From the NCBI RefSeq assembly GCF_001439685.1, contig NZ_JYLH01000006.1:124001-188000 (forward strand): 64,000 bases of DNA. The letters run 5' to 3'. The position numbers and the translations under genes are program-made. The stretch comes from Pseudomonas libanensis (GTDB taxonomy: Bacteria; Pseudomonadota; Gammaproteobacteria; Pseudomonadales; Pseudomonadaceae). Every line of letters begins with the position of its first letter. Position 1 is the first letter of the stretch. The notes under the pieces are model-generated. The model was not told the origin of the DNA, made no database searches, and was given only the letters and a program-made list of their open reading frames with translations. Of the stretch, positions 28,354-36,944 are shown one piece after another.

Positions 28354-29019
28354 ATGTCTTTCCCAGGTTCTCGCATCCTTACATCCCCACCTCTCGCGTC
28401 AGCGGATCTTATCGACGCCTTCCGCCGGGTTGTAACGCCTCATATCAGCGACAACATGGGGCGACACATTGGTGCCAGAGGCTTGAACCGCTACAACCGT
28501 ACGGGAAAGCTTGTCGGTACTGCATTGACGGTCAAGACCCGGCCAGGTGACAACCTTTACATTTATAAAGCACTGACGTTACTTGAAGAGGGCCACGTGC
28601 TTGTAATTGATGCTCAGGGCGATACCCATAACGCAGTGATTGGCGAGCTGATCAAGCTGTATGCTCAGAAACGTGGATGCGTTGGCTTCATTGTGGACGG
28701 TGCAATTCGTGACGTCGCAAGTTTCGAAGACACTCCTTGCTACGCCCGCAGCGTGGTGCATTGTGGTCCCTATAAAAGCGGTCCGGGCGAGATCAACGTT
28801 CCCGTGTCCATCGGAGGAATGCTCATCAACCCAGGCGACATTATCGTCGGCGATGAAGACGGGTTTGTTGCGTTTTCTCAGGATGACGCAGAAGAGGTGT
28901 TGGCCAAGGCACGTGCTCATGAGGCCCATGAAGAAAAGGTAAAGGCCGAGATCGCATCCGGCGTGATTGACCAATCATGGTTGGACAAGGTGCTTGAAAA
29001 GGCCGGGCTTGCACACTGA
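28354..29019 (+). CDS. RraA/HMG-aldolase-fold protein
   Basis: 221 residues from ATG 28354 with AGGAGG upstream. The protein has the RraA-fold signature GFIVDGAIRDVASF (Arg-Asp pair) and a late VGDEDGFVAF (Asp-x-x-Gly). In this family these residues bind Mg2+ and pyruvate or oxaloacetate in 4-hydroxy-4-methyl-2-oxoglutarate aldolases, while true RraA inhibits RNase E. Genomic setting beside a carrier and regulators favours the aldolase or decarboxylase role. It is a distant paralogue of the genes at 32619 and 33281. Confidence 0.87.
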   Translation: MSFPGSRILTSPPLASADLIDAFRRVVTPHISDNMGRHIGARGLNRYNRTGKLVGTALTVKTRPGDNLYIYKALTLLEEGHVLVIDAQGDTHNAVIGELIKLYAQKRGCVGFIVDGAIRDVASFEDTPCYARSVVHCGPYKSGPGEINVPVSIGGMLINPGDIIVGDEDGFVAFSQDDAEEVLAKARAHEAHEEKVKAEIASGVIDQSWLDKVLEKAGLAH

Positions 29020-29127
29020 GCAAGCAGGATGAACAAGCGGTTTCTTTCGACGCCTGTGCTCGGTATTGAGCCCTCGCCGGACGGAACTTTTGGCCGGATC
29101 GATTCGCTGGTTCAACGGTATCACCCA

Positions 29128-30045
29128 TTACTCAGCCTTGAACCACGCTGGATGAAGCGCTGGGAAGTGTTCGCGTAGCCAATCTGCAAACGCATGCACC
29201 TGTGGCGCGAGGTGCGTCCTGCTGGGATACAGTACCGAAACCTTGCGTCGCGTGGGTCGGTAAGGTCGCAGTACTTCCCTAAGCTCGCCACTGGCCAGCG
29301 ACGCGTCGACGGTGATGCCCGGTGCTTGAATGATGCCGAAGCCCGCCACGGCGCAGTGGACGTAAGCATTCGATTCGTTGACGGTGATGGTGCCGCGACA
29401 GGTATAAGGCTGATCGGCTCCTTTACCTCGAAAAGACCAGGAAAGCGGCCTGTTGCTTTGCCCTGAGAGGAAGTTGACGCCTCTGTGGTTGACCAGCTCG
29501 TTCAGTGTCTTGGGTTCTCCCCATTCCTCTAGATAGGCTGGCGAGGCGCAGGTGACCATTTCCACTGTTCCAATTTGACGAGCCACCATGCTTGAGTCAG
29601 GCAGTTCGCCAATCCGCAATACGCAGTCAACGCCTTCTGCAACAAGGTCGACTGTCCTGTCAGTAATGCCCACGACGAGTTCGATGTCAGGGAACGCTGC
29701 GGTAAACGTTTTCAGGCTTTCGATAAAGCTTCGCTGTGAAAAAGCGCTGGGGATGTCGACACGCAGTCGGCCTTGCAACATGGCTCCGCTGGAATCGAAC
29801 ATCGAAGTGGTGTTCGAAATGTCAGCCAAAATGCATTTGACCCGCTCGTAAAATCTCTCCCCTTCGGCCGTTAAATTGACCTTGCGGGTGGTGCGTTGGA
29901 ACAAGCGCACGCCCAGAGAAGCCTCTAACTCCTGAATCGATCTGGTGATGTAGGGGCGCCCTGTTTGTGTAGCCTCTGCCACCTTGGTAAAGCTGCCTGA
30001 TTCGGCGAGTCGGACGAACACGCGCATTGACTGTAAGAGCTCCAT
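29128..30045 (-). CDS. LysR-family transcriptional regulator
   Basis: 305 residues from ATG 30045 (GGAG 6 nt upstream). The reading frame is open much further upstream, but that extension overlaps the divergent dehydrogenase and lacks family features. The HTH reads MELLQSMRVFVRLAESGSFTKVAEATQTGRPYITRSIQELE, like CrgA/QseA-type LysR proteins. The divergent neighbour is the MDR oxidoreductase at 30208, its probable target. Confidence 0.92.
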   Translation of the reverse strand: MELLQSMRVFVRLAESGSFTKVAEATQTGRPYITRSIQELEASLGVRLFQRTTRKVNLTAEGERFYERVKCILADISNTTSMFDSSGAMLQGRLRVDIPSAFSQRSFIESLKTFTAAFPDIELVVGITDRTVDLVAEGVDCVLRIGELPDSSMVARQIGTVEMVTCASPAYLEEWGEPKTLNELVNHRGVNFLSGQSNRPLSWSFRGKGADQPYTCRGTITVNESNAYVHCAVAGFGIIQAPGITVDASLASGELREVLRPYRPTRRKVSVLYPSRTHLAPQVHAFADWLREHFPALHPAWFKAE

Positions 30046-30207
30046 TCGAGTCTCCAAGTGTGATAGCAGGGTGGGTTTGTTACCTGGCAGGGTAACAATC
30101 TTGTACATCGTTGAACATTTATCCGAATCGCTCCAAGCGAAACAATGCTCTGGGTAAACAGGCTGTCGAACCGACCGTCTGGCGTCCACTTCGAATGGAG
30201 AGAAAAA

Positions 30208-31218
30208 ATGAAAGCGTGGCTTCTGAAAGATTTTGGCCTGGATAACCTGCAACAGGGAGAGACTGAAACCCCAACGCCCAAGGCAGGCGAGCTGCTGGTC
30301 AAGGTCGGTGCCGTGTCTCTCAACTTCCGCGATAAAGCCATCGTTGATGGTATCTACGAGCCCCATATGGTTCCCAAGCCGCTGATTCCGGTAAGCGACG
30401 CGGCCGGCACCGTCGTGGCAGCGGGCGAGGGCGTCAGCCGCTTCGCTGTCGGCGACCGCGTCAACTCCCATCTGTACTCGCGCTGGATCGATGGCATGCC
30501 AGCCCATGACGAGCCCGATTACTGCTTCGGCTCACCCCTGCCTGGCGGCCTGGCTGAGTTCATGATCATCCATGAAGACAGCGCAGTTAGGGCGCCTGAC
30601 GATATGAGTGATGAAGAAGCGTCGACCCTTCCAATCGCAGCATTGACTGCCTGGTATTCGCTGGTGGATTTCGGCCAGATCGAAGCAGGCCAGACCGTAC
30701 TGGTACAGGGCACGGGCGGTGTATCGATCTTCGCCGCGCAGATTGCCATGGCACTGGGCGCCAAGGTCATCGTTACTTCGAGCCGCGACGAAAACCTTGA
30801 AGCCGTCATCAAGCTGGGTGCAATCGCGGGTGTGAACTACCGCAAGACGCCGGATTGGGCTGCCGAGGTCCTCAAGCTTACCGACGGCAAAGGCGTTGAC
30901 CTGTTGCTGGAAGTGGCCGGCGGCGACGGTGTCAACGATTCTGTTCAAGCAACCAAAGTGGGTGGCCGTATTGCTCAGATCGGTTTCCTGACAGGCCAGA
31001 CTGCTGCGCTGAACTTGATGCCGATGATCTTCCGCCAAACCACGATTCGCGGTATCGCCGTTGCGCCACGCTCTTCGTTCGACCGCATGAACGAGTTCTT
31101 GAACACCCATCACATCCGCCCCGTGATCGATCATGTGTACCCGTTTGCACAAGCGCGCGAAGCCTACGAGCACTTGGCTCGCGGTCCGTTCGGCAAGGTC
31201 GTGATCAAAATCAGTTAA
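30208..31218 (+). CDS. Zinc-independent MDR NAD(P)-dependent oxidoreductase
   Basis: 336 residues from ATG 30208 with GGAGAG upstream. The frame opens at 30145, but the start at 30208 gives the standard MDR N-terminus MKAWLLKDFGLDNLQQ. The Rossmann motif is VQGTGGVSIFAAQIAMALGA. The catalytic-Cys position used by zinc alcohol dehydrogenases is not seen (SLNFRDKAIVDG), which fits the quinone-oxidoreductase-like branch (COG0604). The substrate is unknown. A LysR regulator is divergent. Confidence 0.9.
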   Translation: MKAWLLKDFGLDNLQQGETETPTPKAGELLVKVGAVSLNFRDKAIVDGIYEPHMVPKPLIPVSDAAGTVVAAGEGVSRFAVGDRVNSHLYSRWIDGMPAHDEPDYCFGSPLPGGLAEFMIIHEDSAVRAPDDMSDEEASTLPIAALTAWYSLVDFGQIEAGQTVLVQGTGGVSIFAAQIAMALGAKVIVTSSRDENLEAVIKLGAIAGVNYRKTPDWAAEVLKLTDGKGVDLLLEVAGGDGVNDSVQATKVGGRIAQIGFLTGQTAALNLMPMIFRQTTIRGIAVAPRSSFDRMNEFLNTHHIRPVIDHVYPFAQAREAYEHLARGPFGKVVIKIS

Positions 31219-31266
31219 AAGGGTAGGGAGGGGCCGGTATTCCACCATGCTCCTTCCATCGACCAT

Positions 31267-31291
31267 AACCCGGCCATGGCCGGGTTTTGTT
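31267..31291 (+). terminator. Rho-independent terminator after the MDR gene
   Basis: AACCCGGCC at 31267-31275 pairs with GGCCGGGTT at 31278-31286 around an AT loop, followed by a T-rich tail TTTTGTT. It sits 48 nt after the oxidoreductase stop and 13 nt before the end of the convergent aminotransferase gene. Confidence 0.85.
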
Positions 31292-31303
31292 CATTCATCA
31301 GCG

Positions 31304-32518
31304 TTAACGCAAGGACGTACAGAACATCCGGATAGCCTCGCAAGCTTGGCGCAATGAGGCGTCGTCCAGTGCATAGGCAATACGAATGTAGGGGCCAAGG
31401 CCAAACGCACTGCCATGCACCACTGCCACGTCTGCTTCGTCGAGCAGCGCATGGGCGACATCTTCGTCGGTGTGCAGCACTCGCCCGGCGGGCGAGATGC
31501 GGCCGATCAGGCCCGCGCAGGAGGCGAACGCATAAAACGCCCCCGCCGGGGTTACACATTCCAGCCCTGGCGTGTCGTTCAGCAGCGCCACCATCAAGTC
31601 GCGACGGCTCTGAAAAGCAGCACGGCTTTCGCGGATAAAGTCTTTCGGCCCCTCCAGCGCGGCGAGCGCGGCTTGCTGCGAAACCGAGCTGGCGCCCGAG
31701 GTCTGTTGGCCTTGCAGTTTTTCCATGGCCTCCAGCAACCAGCGCGGCCCCGTGGCAAAGCCGATGCGCCAGCCAGTCATGGCGTAGGCTTTGGACACAC
31801 CGTTCATGGTCAGGGTTCGTGGTGCCAGTCGTGGCTCCACCTGGGCCAGGGTGTAGAACGCCTGATCGTCGAAAATCAGGTGTTCATAGATATCATCGGC
31901 CAGGATCAGAACGTGGGGATGCTCCAGCAGCACTGCCGCCAAGGCACGAAGCTCCGTCTCGTTGTACACCGCGCCTGTCGGATTGGACGGGGAGTTGAGG
32001 ATCAACCAACGGGTCTGCGGGGTGATCGCGACGGCCAGTGCCGCGGGCGTCAGTTTGAAACCGGTAACGGCATCGCAGGTAACGATCCGCGCTTCGCCGC
32101 CGCACAGTTGCACCATTTCCGGGTAACTGACCCAGTATGGCGCCGCTACGATGACCTGGTCGCCCTCGTTGAGAGTAGCGGCCAGGGCGTTGTAGATCAC
32201 CTGCTTGCCACCGTTGCACACCAGCGTGTCTTGCCAGCTTACGTCCAGACCGTTTTCGCGACGGAACTTGGCCGCCACCGCTTCGCGCAATGAACGTACA
32301 CCGACAACCTGTGTGTAGCGGGTATGGCCATGCTCGATGGCGTGAATGGCGGCCTCACGCACATGTCTGGGGGTATCGAAATCCGGTTCGCCGGCGCACA
32401 GCGAGATGATCTTCGCTCCTTGAGCCCGGCGCTCGGCCACTCGATCCATGATCCGATAAGTCGCCGAGGGCTGCGCATTCGCCAGGCGTTGGTTCAGTCG
32501 CTGAAAGTCGGTGTTCAT
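31304..32518 (-). CDS. Class I pyridoxal-phosphate aminotransferase
   Basis: 404 residues from ATG 32518, with GGAGG 8 nt upstream; an upstream extension to 32656 is probably not translated. The sequence has ISLCAGEPDFDTP, GKQVIYNALAATL, the LNSPSNPTG motif and the PLP-binding Lys 243 in NGVSKAYAMTGWRIG, all family AT-I aspartate-aminotransferase-like. It lies 100 nt after two RraA-fold genes on the same strand, and probably belongs with them in one operon. It may move an amino group to or from the keto acid handled there. The substrate is unknown. Confidence 0.91.
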   Translation of the reverse strand: MNTDFQRLNQRLANAQPSATYRIMDRVAERRAQGAKIISLCAGEPDFDTPRHVREAAIHAIEHGHTRYTQVVGVRSLREAVAAKFRRENGLDVSWQDTLVCNGGKQVIYNALAATLNEGDQVIVAAPYWVSYPEMVQLCGGEARIVTCDAVTGFKLTPAALAVAITPQTRWLILNSPSNPTGAVYNETELRALAAVLLEHPHVLILADDIYEHLIFDDQAFYTLAQVEPRLAPRTLTMNGVSKAYAMTGWRIGFATGPRWLLEAMEKLQGQQTSGASSVSQQAALAALEGPKDFIRESRAAFQSRRDLMVALLNDTPGLECVTPAGAFYAFASCAGLIGRISPAGRVLHTDEDVAHALLDEADVAVVHGSAFGLGPYIRIAYALDDASLRQACEAIRMFCTSLR

Positions 32519-32618
32519 GCCCGGCGCCTCCAGTCGGTGAGGTTCATCAACTCCAGAGTGGAGCCGCCCGATGCTTTTGCCTGTTCTTGAAAATTCGGGG
32601 GAAGGGGGAGCGTGGTCA

Positions 32619-33281
32619 TCAGACTTTCCTCTGCAGGCTGTGGTAACCCAGCGCATCCCGGGCTTGTTTAAGGGTTTTTCCTTGAGCGATCAAGGCGCGA
32701 ATGTCGGCTTCGACTGATTCGATTTGACGAGCACATGCCGCCACTTCCGGCGCACGGCCGCGAGGCACGATCACTACGCCGTTGGCGTCGGCCACCACGA
32801 TATCGCGGGCACAGACTCGGGCTGTACCAACGGACACCGGTTGGTTGACCGACTGCACCTGCACCCGGTCTTTGCCCGTGCGCATGAAGCGGCCTTTGCT
32901 GAAGATCGGGTAGCCATCGCCCAGGGCTTTGTTGACGTCACGGCACACACCGTCGATGACGGTGGCTGCGATATGCCGGGTACCGGCGTACTGGGTCATG
33001 ATGTCACCCCAGACGGTACAATCGGTACGGCCGCCGTTGTCGATGACCACCACGTCGCCGGGCGCGACGTCTTCGATGAAATCACCCACCGTGCCCGGCG
33101 GGACACTGGCCGGGACGTACTGCACGGTGAACGCCGGCCCGACGATGACGTGGCGGTAATTGTCCAGTGGTGCCACGCCAAGGCATTGGCCGGGCAGGCC
33201 GAGCTTATCCAGCGCATCGGAGACGCCAGGGGTGTCCAGGCCATCAAACAAGGCGATCAGTGCTTTGTCTTCAAGATTCAT
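32619..33281 (-). CDS. RraA/HMG-aldolase-fold protein
   Basis: 220 residues. It has the full family set: SDALDKLGLPGQ, VGDFIEDVAPGDVVVIDNGG, WGDIMTQYAG, the Arg-Asp pair in VIDGVCRDVNKA and ADANGVVIVP. The set fits 4-hydroxy-4-methyl-2-oxoglutarate or 4-carboxy-4-hydroxy-2-oxoadipate aldolase or oxaloacetate decarboxylase better than RNase E inhibition. The start overlaps the stop of the upstream paralogue by 1 nt (TGATG), so the two could form a hetero-oligomer. A decayed copy lies at 25323-25710. Confidence 0.9.
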   Translation of the reverse strand: MNLEDKALIALFDGLDTPGVSDALDKLGLPGQCLGVAPLDNYRHVIVGPAFTVQYVPASVPPGTVGDFIEDVAPGDVVVIDNGGRTDCTVWGDIMTQYAGTRHIAATVIDGVCRDVNKALGDGYPIFSKGRFMRTGKDRVQVQSVNQPVSVGTARVCARDIVVADANGVVIVPRGRAPEVAACARQIESVEADIRALIAQGKTLKQARDALGYHSLQRKV

Positions 33282-33946
33282 CAGGCGCGCTCTACGTGGA
33301 TCGCTTCGAATTGGGTGTCATGCATCACTTCGGCGACCGAGCGGCCGCTGCGAACGGCCTCGACCATGCCGTCCTGGCGGCGGGCAATCCGCTCGCCAAG
33401 ATCGATGACTTTTTCGATATAGGCTGAAGGCACGAATACGGTGCCGCAGTTATCGGCGATCACATAGTCGTTCTCGCTGACATCGACGCCGGCTACGCTG
33501 ATGGTGATGGCAGCATCGATCTGAACCACCCGATTGCGGGCACTGATCATGGTCACGCCGCGTCCGTAAACCGGATAGCCAATCGACGCGCTGCCATCGA
33601 TGTCCCGACTGAAACCATCGATTACCGTACCGCGCACCTGCTTGCTGGCCGCGGCGTTGGCGAGAATATCGCCCCAGCAGGAAATGCCTTCGATGCCGCC
33701 GGCGATGACCAACACACGATCGTCACTGTCGATCTGCTCTACCACCGGGGTAATCAGGTGCGCAGTGGGAGCGGTGTCGGATTTAGGCGCCAGCAGGACA
33801 GTGCTGGCGCGGCCGACGATTTTCGGGCAATTCCACAGCGGGCGTAGCCCAACGGTGGCACCTGGCAGGCCGAGGAAGTCGAGTGCGTCGGAGACCGTGT
33901 TGGTGTCCAGTGCTGCGAAGCGATCCAGCAAATTCAAAACGCTCAT
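33281..33946 (-). CDS. RraA/HMG-aldolase-fold protein, tandem paralogue
   Basis: 221 residues with the family features SDALDFLGLPGATVGL, VIDGFSRDIDGSA (Arg-Asp pair) and IADNCGTVFVP. The middle part replaces the EDVAPGDVVV helix with VEQIDSDDRVLVIAGG, so it has diverged from its downstream neighbour. It is the first gene of a minus-strand set (this gene, the second RraA-fold gene, an aminotransferase), divergent from a LysR gene. Substrate unknown. Confidence 0.88.
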   Translation of the reverse strand: MSVLNLLDRFAALDTNTVSDALDFLGLPGATVGLRPLWNCPKIVGRASTVLLAPKSDTAPTAHLITPVVEQIDSDDRVLVIAGGIEGISCWGDILANAAASKQVRGTVIDGFSRDIDGSASIGYPVYGRGVTMISARNRVVQIDAAITISVAGVDVSENDYVIADNCGTVFVPSAYIEKVIDLGERIARRQDGMVEAVRSGRSVAEVMHDTQFEAIHVERA

Positions 33947-34051
33947 GGGGTAGCCTCTGTGGTAACGGAGGCGTCCAGTGTCAGCGAGACAATTTGATAG
34001 GTATATTACTAATCACAGAAGCGTTCTATACGCTCAACCTATGGATTAATC

Positions 34052-34945
34052 ATGATCAACTTTCGTCTGATACGGCACCTCTGGTTGTTCCTGGCCGTGG
34101 CCGAGGAACAGAATTTCGGCCGCGCCGCCAAACGCCTGGGCATGTCCCAGCCGCCGCTGAGTGAGCAGATCCAGGTGCTTGAACAGGCGCTCAAGGTCAA
34201 GCTGTTTGATCGCTCTCGACGCGGCGCGAAACTGACGCCGGTCGGTGCCGCTATCCTGCCGGCGGTGCGCAAGTTCGCCGACCAGCTGGAGCGCCTGGAG
34301 CTGGCCGTGGAGGAGGCGGTGACGGGGCAGTCGGGGATGTTGACCATCGGTGCGATCTCTACGGCAATGTTTGATGTCTTGCCGGGTTTGATCGAGCAAT
34401 TGAAGAGTGATTACCCGCACCTCACCGTATCCGTGAGGGAGATCGACAGTGTCGATGCCGTTCCGGCGCTGGAGGCCGGCGATATCGACCTGGCCTTCGC
34501 TCGTTTGGATGGAGACCTGGGGGCGTCGATCAATTCGCTGCCGCTGACCCAGGATCGCTTGATGGTAGCGATGCCCAGTGATCATCCCCTGGCTTCGCGC
34601 ACGCGAATCAGTTTGTCCAGTTTGTCCAACGAGCCGTTGGTGATGTTTTCTCGCAAGGTCAGCCCGGTCTATTTCGACAATCTGATTGCGACCTGCCGCA
34701 CCAGCGGCTTTTCCCCGCGAGTTTTGCATGAAGTGCGCTCCGTCGCCTCCCAAATTGCCTTTGTCAGCTACGGCCAAGGTATTGCACTGGTGCCCGCGTC
34801 GTTGAAAAAGCTGGCCCCGGGCAACGTTGTGTTTCGCCCACTTACCCAGAAACTCAATGTTGTGACTACCGCAGTTGCCTGGCATGCGCACCGCCCCAAC
34901 CCTGTGGTCGAGGAAGTGGTTGCGCGGTTACGGGCCAAGGCATGA
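34052..34945 (+). CDS. LysR-family transcriptional regulator
   Basis: 297 residues. The HTH reads MINFRLIRHLWLFLAVAEEQNFGRAAKRLGMSQPPLSEQIQVLEQ, the usual LysR form, and the effector domain begins at GMLTIGAISTAMFDVLPGLI. A 105-nt gap separates it from the divergent RraA-fold operon, which it most likely controls. The gap is AT-rich (AGGTATATTACTAATC), typical of a LysR site, but no exact T-N11-A pair was fixed. Confidence 0.92.
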   Translation: MINFRLIRHLWLFLAVAEEQNFGRAAKRLGMSQPPLSEQIQVLEQALKVKLFDRSRRGAKLTPVGAAILPAVRKFADQLERLELAVEEAVTGQSGMLTIGAISTAMFDVLPGLIEQLKSDYPHLTVSVREIDSVDAVPALEAGDIDLAFARLDGDLGASINSLPLTQDRLMVAMPSDHPLASRTRISLSSLSNEPLVMFSRKVSPVYFDNLIATCRTSGFSPRVLHEVRSVASQIAFVSYGQGIALVPASLKKLAPGNVVFRPLTQKLNVVTTAVAWHAHRPNPVVEEVVARLRAKA

Positions 34946-35104
34946 ATGGCCAAAGGGTTGCCCACGAACAGCGACGATAGGTTTGACATATGAAAGCATT
35001 CCCTAATTAGGAATTTACAAGCCACTTGATAAGCCTGAAATTGCGTGTCTGTCAGCCGGTGAACCTGGTCCGGTGCAATTTTTTTCGTTCAAGGAGTCAA
35101 CAAC

Positions 35105-35923
35105 GTGCCTTCTCCAGAAACCTTTGCTCATGAGCAACTACCGTTGACGATAGAAGGTGTCCAGTTGAGCGTTGCCGCCCTACATCGCGATGGTGTCCGG
35201 GCGCCGATCGTGTTCCTGCATGGGTTTGGCTCGACCAAGGAAGACTACGCCGACATCGTGCGGCAGGCCGCGTTCGTCGGCCATCCTTTCGTCGCATATG
35301 ACGCACCGGGTTGCGGAGAGAGCCAGTGCAGTGATCTTTCGCGGATTTCCATCCCCTTTTTGCTGAAAACCGCGCTGCAGGTGCTGGAACATTTCGGTAT
35401 CGAACGCTTTCATCTGGTCGGTCATTCCATGGGCGGGTTGACTGCGCTGATGCTGGCTCATCAATGCCCGGAACGGGTGCTCAGCTTTGTTGATATCGAA
35501 GGCAACATTGCCCCGGAAGACTGCTTCCTCAGTCGGCAGATCGTCGATTACCCGGCGGATGATCCCGACGTATTTTTCACCGCTTTCATCGAGCGCGCCC
35601 GTCACGCCCCGGCCTATGCCACTGCGCTCTACGCCGCAAGCTTGCGGCACAAGGTTCGCGCAGGCGCTGTACGCGGAATCTTCGAATCGATGGTCGAGCT
35701 CTCCGACAACGCCGATTTGATGGGTAAGTTCCTCGGCCTGCCCTGTCCGCGCATGTTCATGTACGGCGAGCAGAACGCTTCATTGTCCTACCTGCCGCAT
35801 ATCCAGGCCCAGGGCGTGCGTTTGGCGCCAATTGCCCATTGCGGGCATTTCCCCATGTACTCCAACCCGGTCGCGATGTGGCAACAGATCGCCGACTTTC
35901 ACGCAAGCAGCCTTACCGGGTAA
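35105..35923 (+). CDS. Alpha/beta-hydrolase fold protein
   Basis: 272 residues from GTG 35105, with AAGGAG 7 nt upstream. The nucleophile elbow is GHSMGG (Ser 108), an oxyanion-type HGFGSTKEDY follows the strand at about 39-48, and the His is in AHCGHFPM near 262. It is a complete serine hydrolase of unknown substrate. The LysR gene lies 160 nt upstream on the same strand; the hydrolase may have its own promoter. Confidence 0.88.
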   Translation: MPSPETFAHEQLPLTIEGVQLSVAALHRDGVRAPIVFLHGFGSTKEDYADIVRQAAFVGHPFVAYDAPGCGESQCSDLSRISIPFLLKTALQVLEHFGIERFHLVGHSMGGLTALMLAHQCPERVLSFVDIEGNIAPEDCFLSRQIVDYPADDPDVFFTAFIERARHAPAYATALYAASLRHKVRAGAVRGIFESMVELSDNADLMGKFLGLPCPRMFMYGEQNASLSYLPHIQAQGVRLAPIAHCGHFPMYSNPVAMWQQIADFHASSLTG

Positions 35924-35925
35924 AT

Positions 35926-36150
35926 TCAAAAGCGCTTTCGGTCAGGGTCGGTATGCGCGTGCTGCGCGACTATGATCATCGCACGCCCAGCCTTCGAGTT
36001 TGGGATATCGGGTTTCTTAAGCACCTTGCCGACGGTGTTGATGGCGATGTCCGGCCTGCCTACAGCGCTGATGGCGTCGGCAAACAGCTTCTCGACGGCA
36101 CCCGCTGTGGTCAGATCAGCCTGCAACGCGACGGCTTGCGCACCGCAATG
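35926..36150 (-). pseudogene. Remnant of a short-chain dehydrogenase/reductase gene
   Basis: A reverse frame reads GHCGAQAVALQADLTTAGAV, then EKLFADAISAVGRPDIAINTVG and KVLKKP, the ADLT and INxxG region of SDR enzymes. The glycine-rich cofactor motif, the catalytic Ser-Tyr-Lys part and a start codon are all missing, so this is a roughly 50-residue middle fragment. It lies between the hydrolase and a membrane-protein gene. The bases up to 36384 have no further recognisable gene. Confidence 0.7.
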
Positions 36151-36384
36151 GCCTTGTCTGGATTACTTGATTGATGTCAACCGCAGGCGTCGGCCTGCTC
36201 TGTATCCTGTGCTCAAACCCACTCTGCAGGCTTGAACCTGAATGTTGGCGCGGCGGTTTTGCTTGAGCATCACCCCGGCATGACCGCAAAGGTGTTGGCC
36301 AAGATCGCCGACGAAGCACGATGGGCCCGACGGTTGCCTCGCCGTAAGTCAGCCGTGACCAGCTCAAATGAGAGCGAGTACCCC

Positions 36385-36828
36385 ATGCTCTATCCGCTGT
36401 TTCTGACGTTGCATCTGTTTGCCGCGCTGATTTTCATCGGCACGGTGTTCTTCGAGGTACTGTTCCTGGAAAGTATTCGTAAACAGCTGCCGGTCAAGGT
36501 CATGCTGTTGGTCGAGCAGGGTATCGGTCGACGCGCGCGCACCCTGGTTCCATGGGTTTTGCTGGTGTTGTTTGGGGCCGGGGCGGGGATGGTCTGGTTG
36601 CGCTATTTGCCGACCCTTGCCACACCATTGGCCTCATCGTTCGGCACATTGTTGATGTTGAAGATCGCAGTCGCCGTCAGCGTGCTGCTGCACTTTCTGG
36701 CCGCCATGTATCTGTTCAGAAGTGACCGGATGAGTGCTCGATACCTGCATTTCATCCATGCCAGCCTGTTCTGCCACATGATCGTCATCGTGCTGCTGGC
36801 CAAAGGGATGTTTTACCTTGCGTGGTGA
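36385..36828 (+). CDS. Small four-helix membrane protein, paralogue of the gene at 56531
   Basis: 147 residues from ATG 36385. The frame is open further upstream, but only the part from MLYPLFLTLHLFAALIFIGTVFFEV has membrane segments, and it aligns with the protein at 56531-56971 (MIYPFLLVTHLLAAIAFIGTLFFEV-type start). Both share a four-TM plan, with ASSxGTLLxLKI and a C-terminal HMxxIVxLAKxMFY. His residues in helices suggest a CopD/DUF2269-like heme or metal site. It stands just before an ANR box. Function unknown, but its pairing with denitrification genes suggests a role there. Confidence 0.8.
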   Translation: MLYPLFLTLHLFAALIFIGTVFFEVLFLESIRKQLPVKVMLLVEQGIGRRARTLVPWVLLVLFGAGAGMVWLRYLPTLATPLASSFGTLLMLKIAVAVSVLLHFLAAMYLFRSDRMSARYLHFIHASLFCHMIVIVLLAKGMFYLAW

Positions 36829-36871
36829 CCAGGCTTGCCCGGCGGTCTGTTACGGCAGCATTTGCTTGTGC

Positions 36872-36885
36872 TTGATACAAATCAA
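36872..36885. promoter_or_regulatory. ANR/DNR box upstream of the hemN pair
   Basis: TTGATACAAATCAA is a perfect match to TTGAT-N4-ATCAA, the site shared by the CRP/FNR-type regulators ANR and DNR. Its centre lies about 66 nt before the ATG at 36945, a fit for a class II activated promoter. ANR and DNR sites cannot be told apart by sequence. Confidence 0.85.
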
Positions 36886-36944
36886 GACGCATTGATCGCC
36901 AGGCCCTGACACTGGTAGTGCGCAGCCAGTCTCGGAGACCCGTC

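Noticed and set aside
30046..30507. N-terminal extension of the LysR gene at 29128
   Set aside because: It overlaps the start of the divergent dehydrogenase, and the LysR HTH begins at the ATG at 30045 with a good ribosome site.
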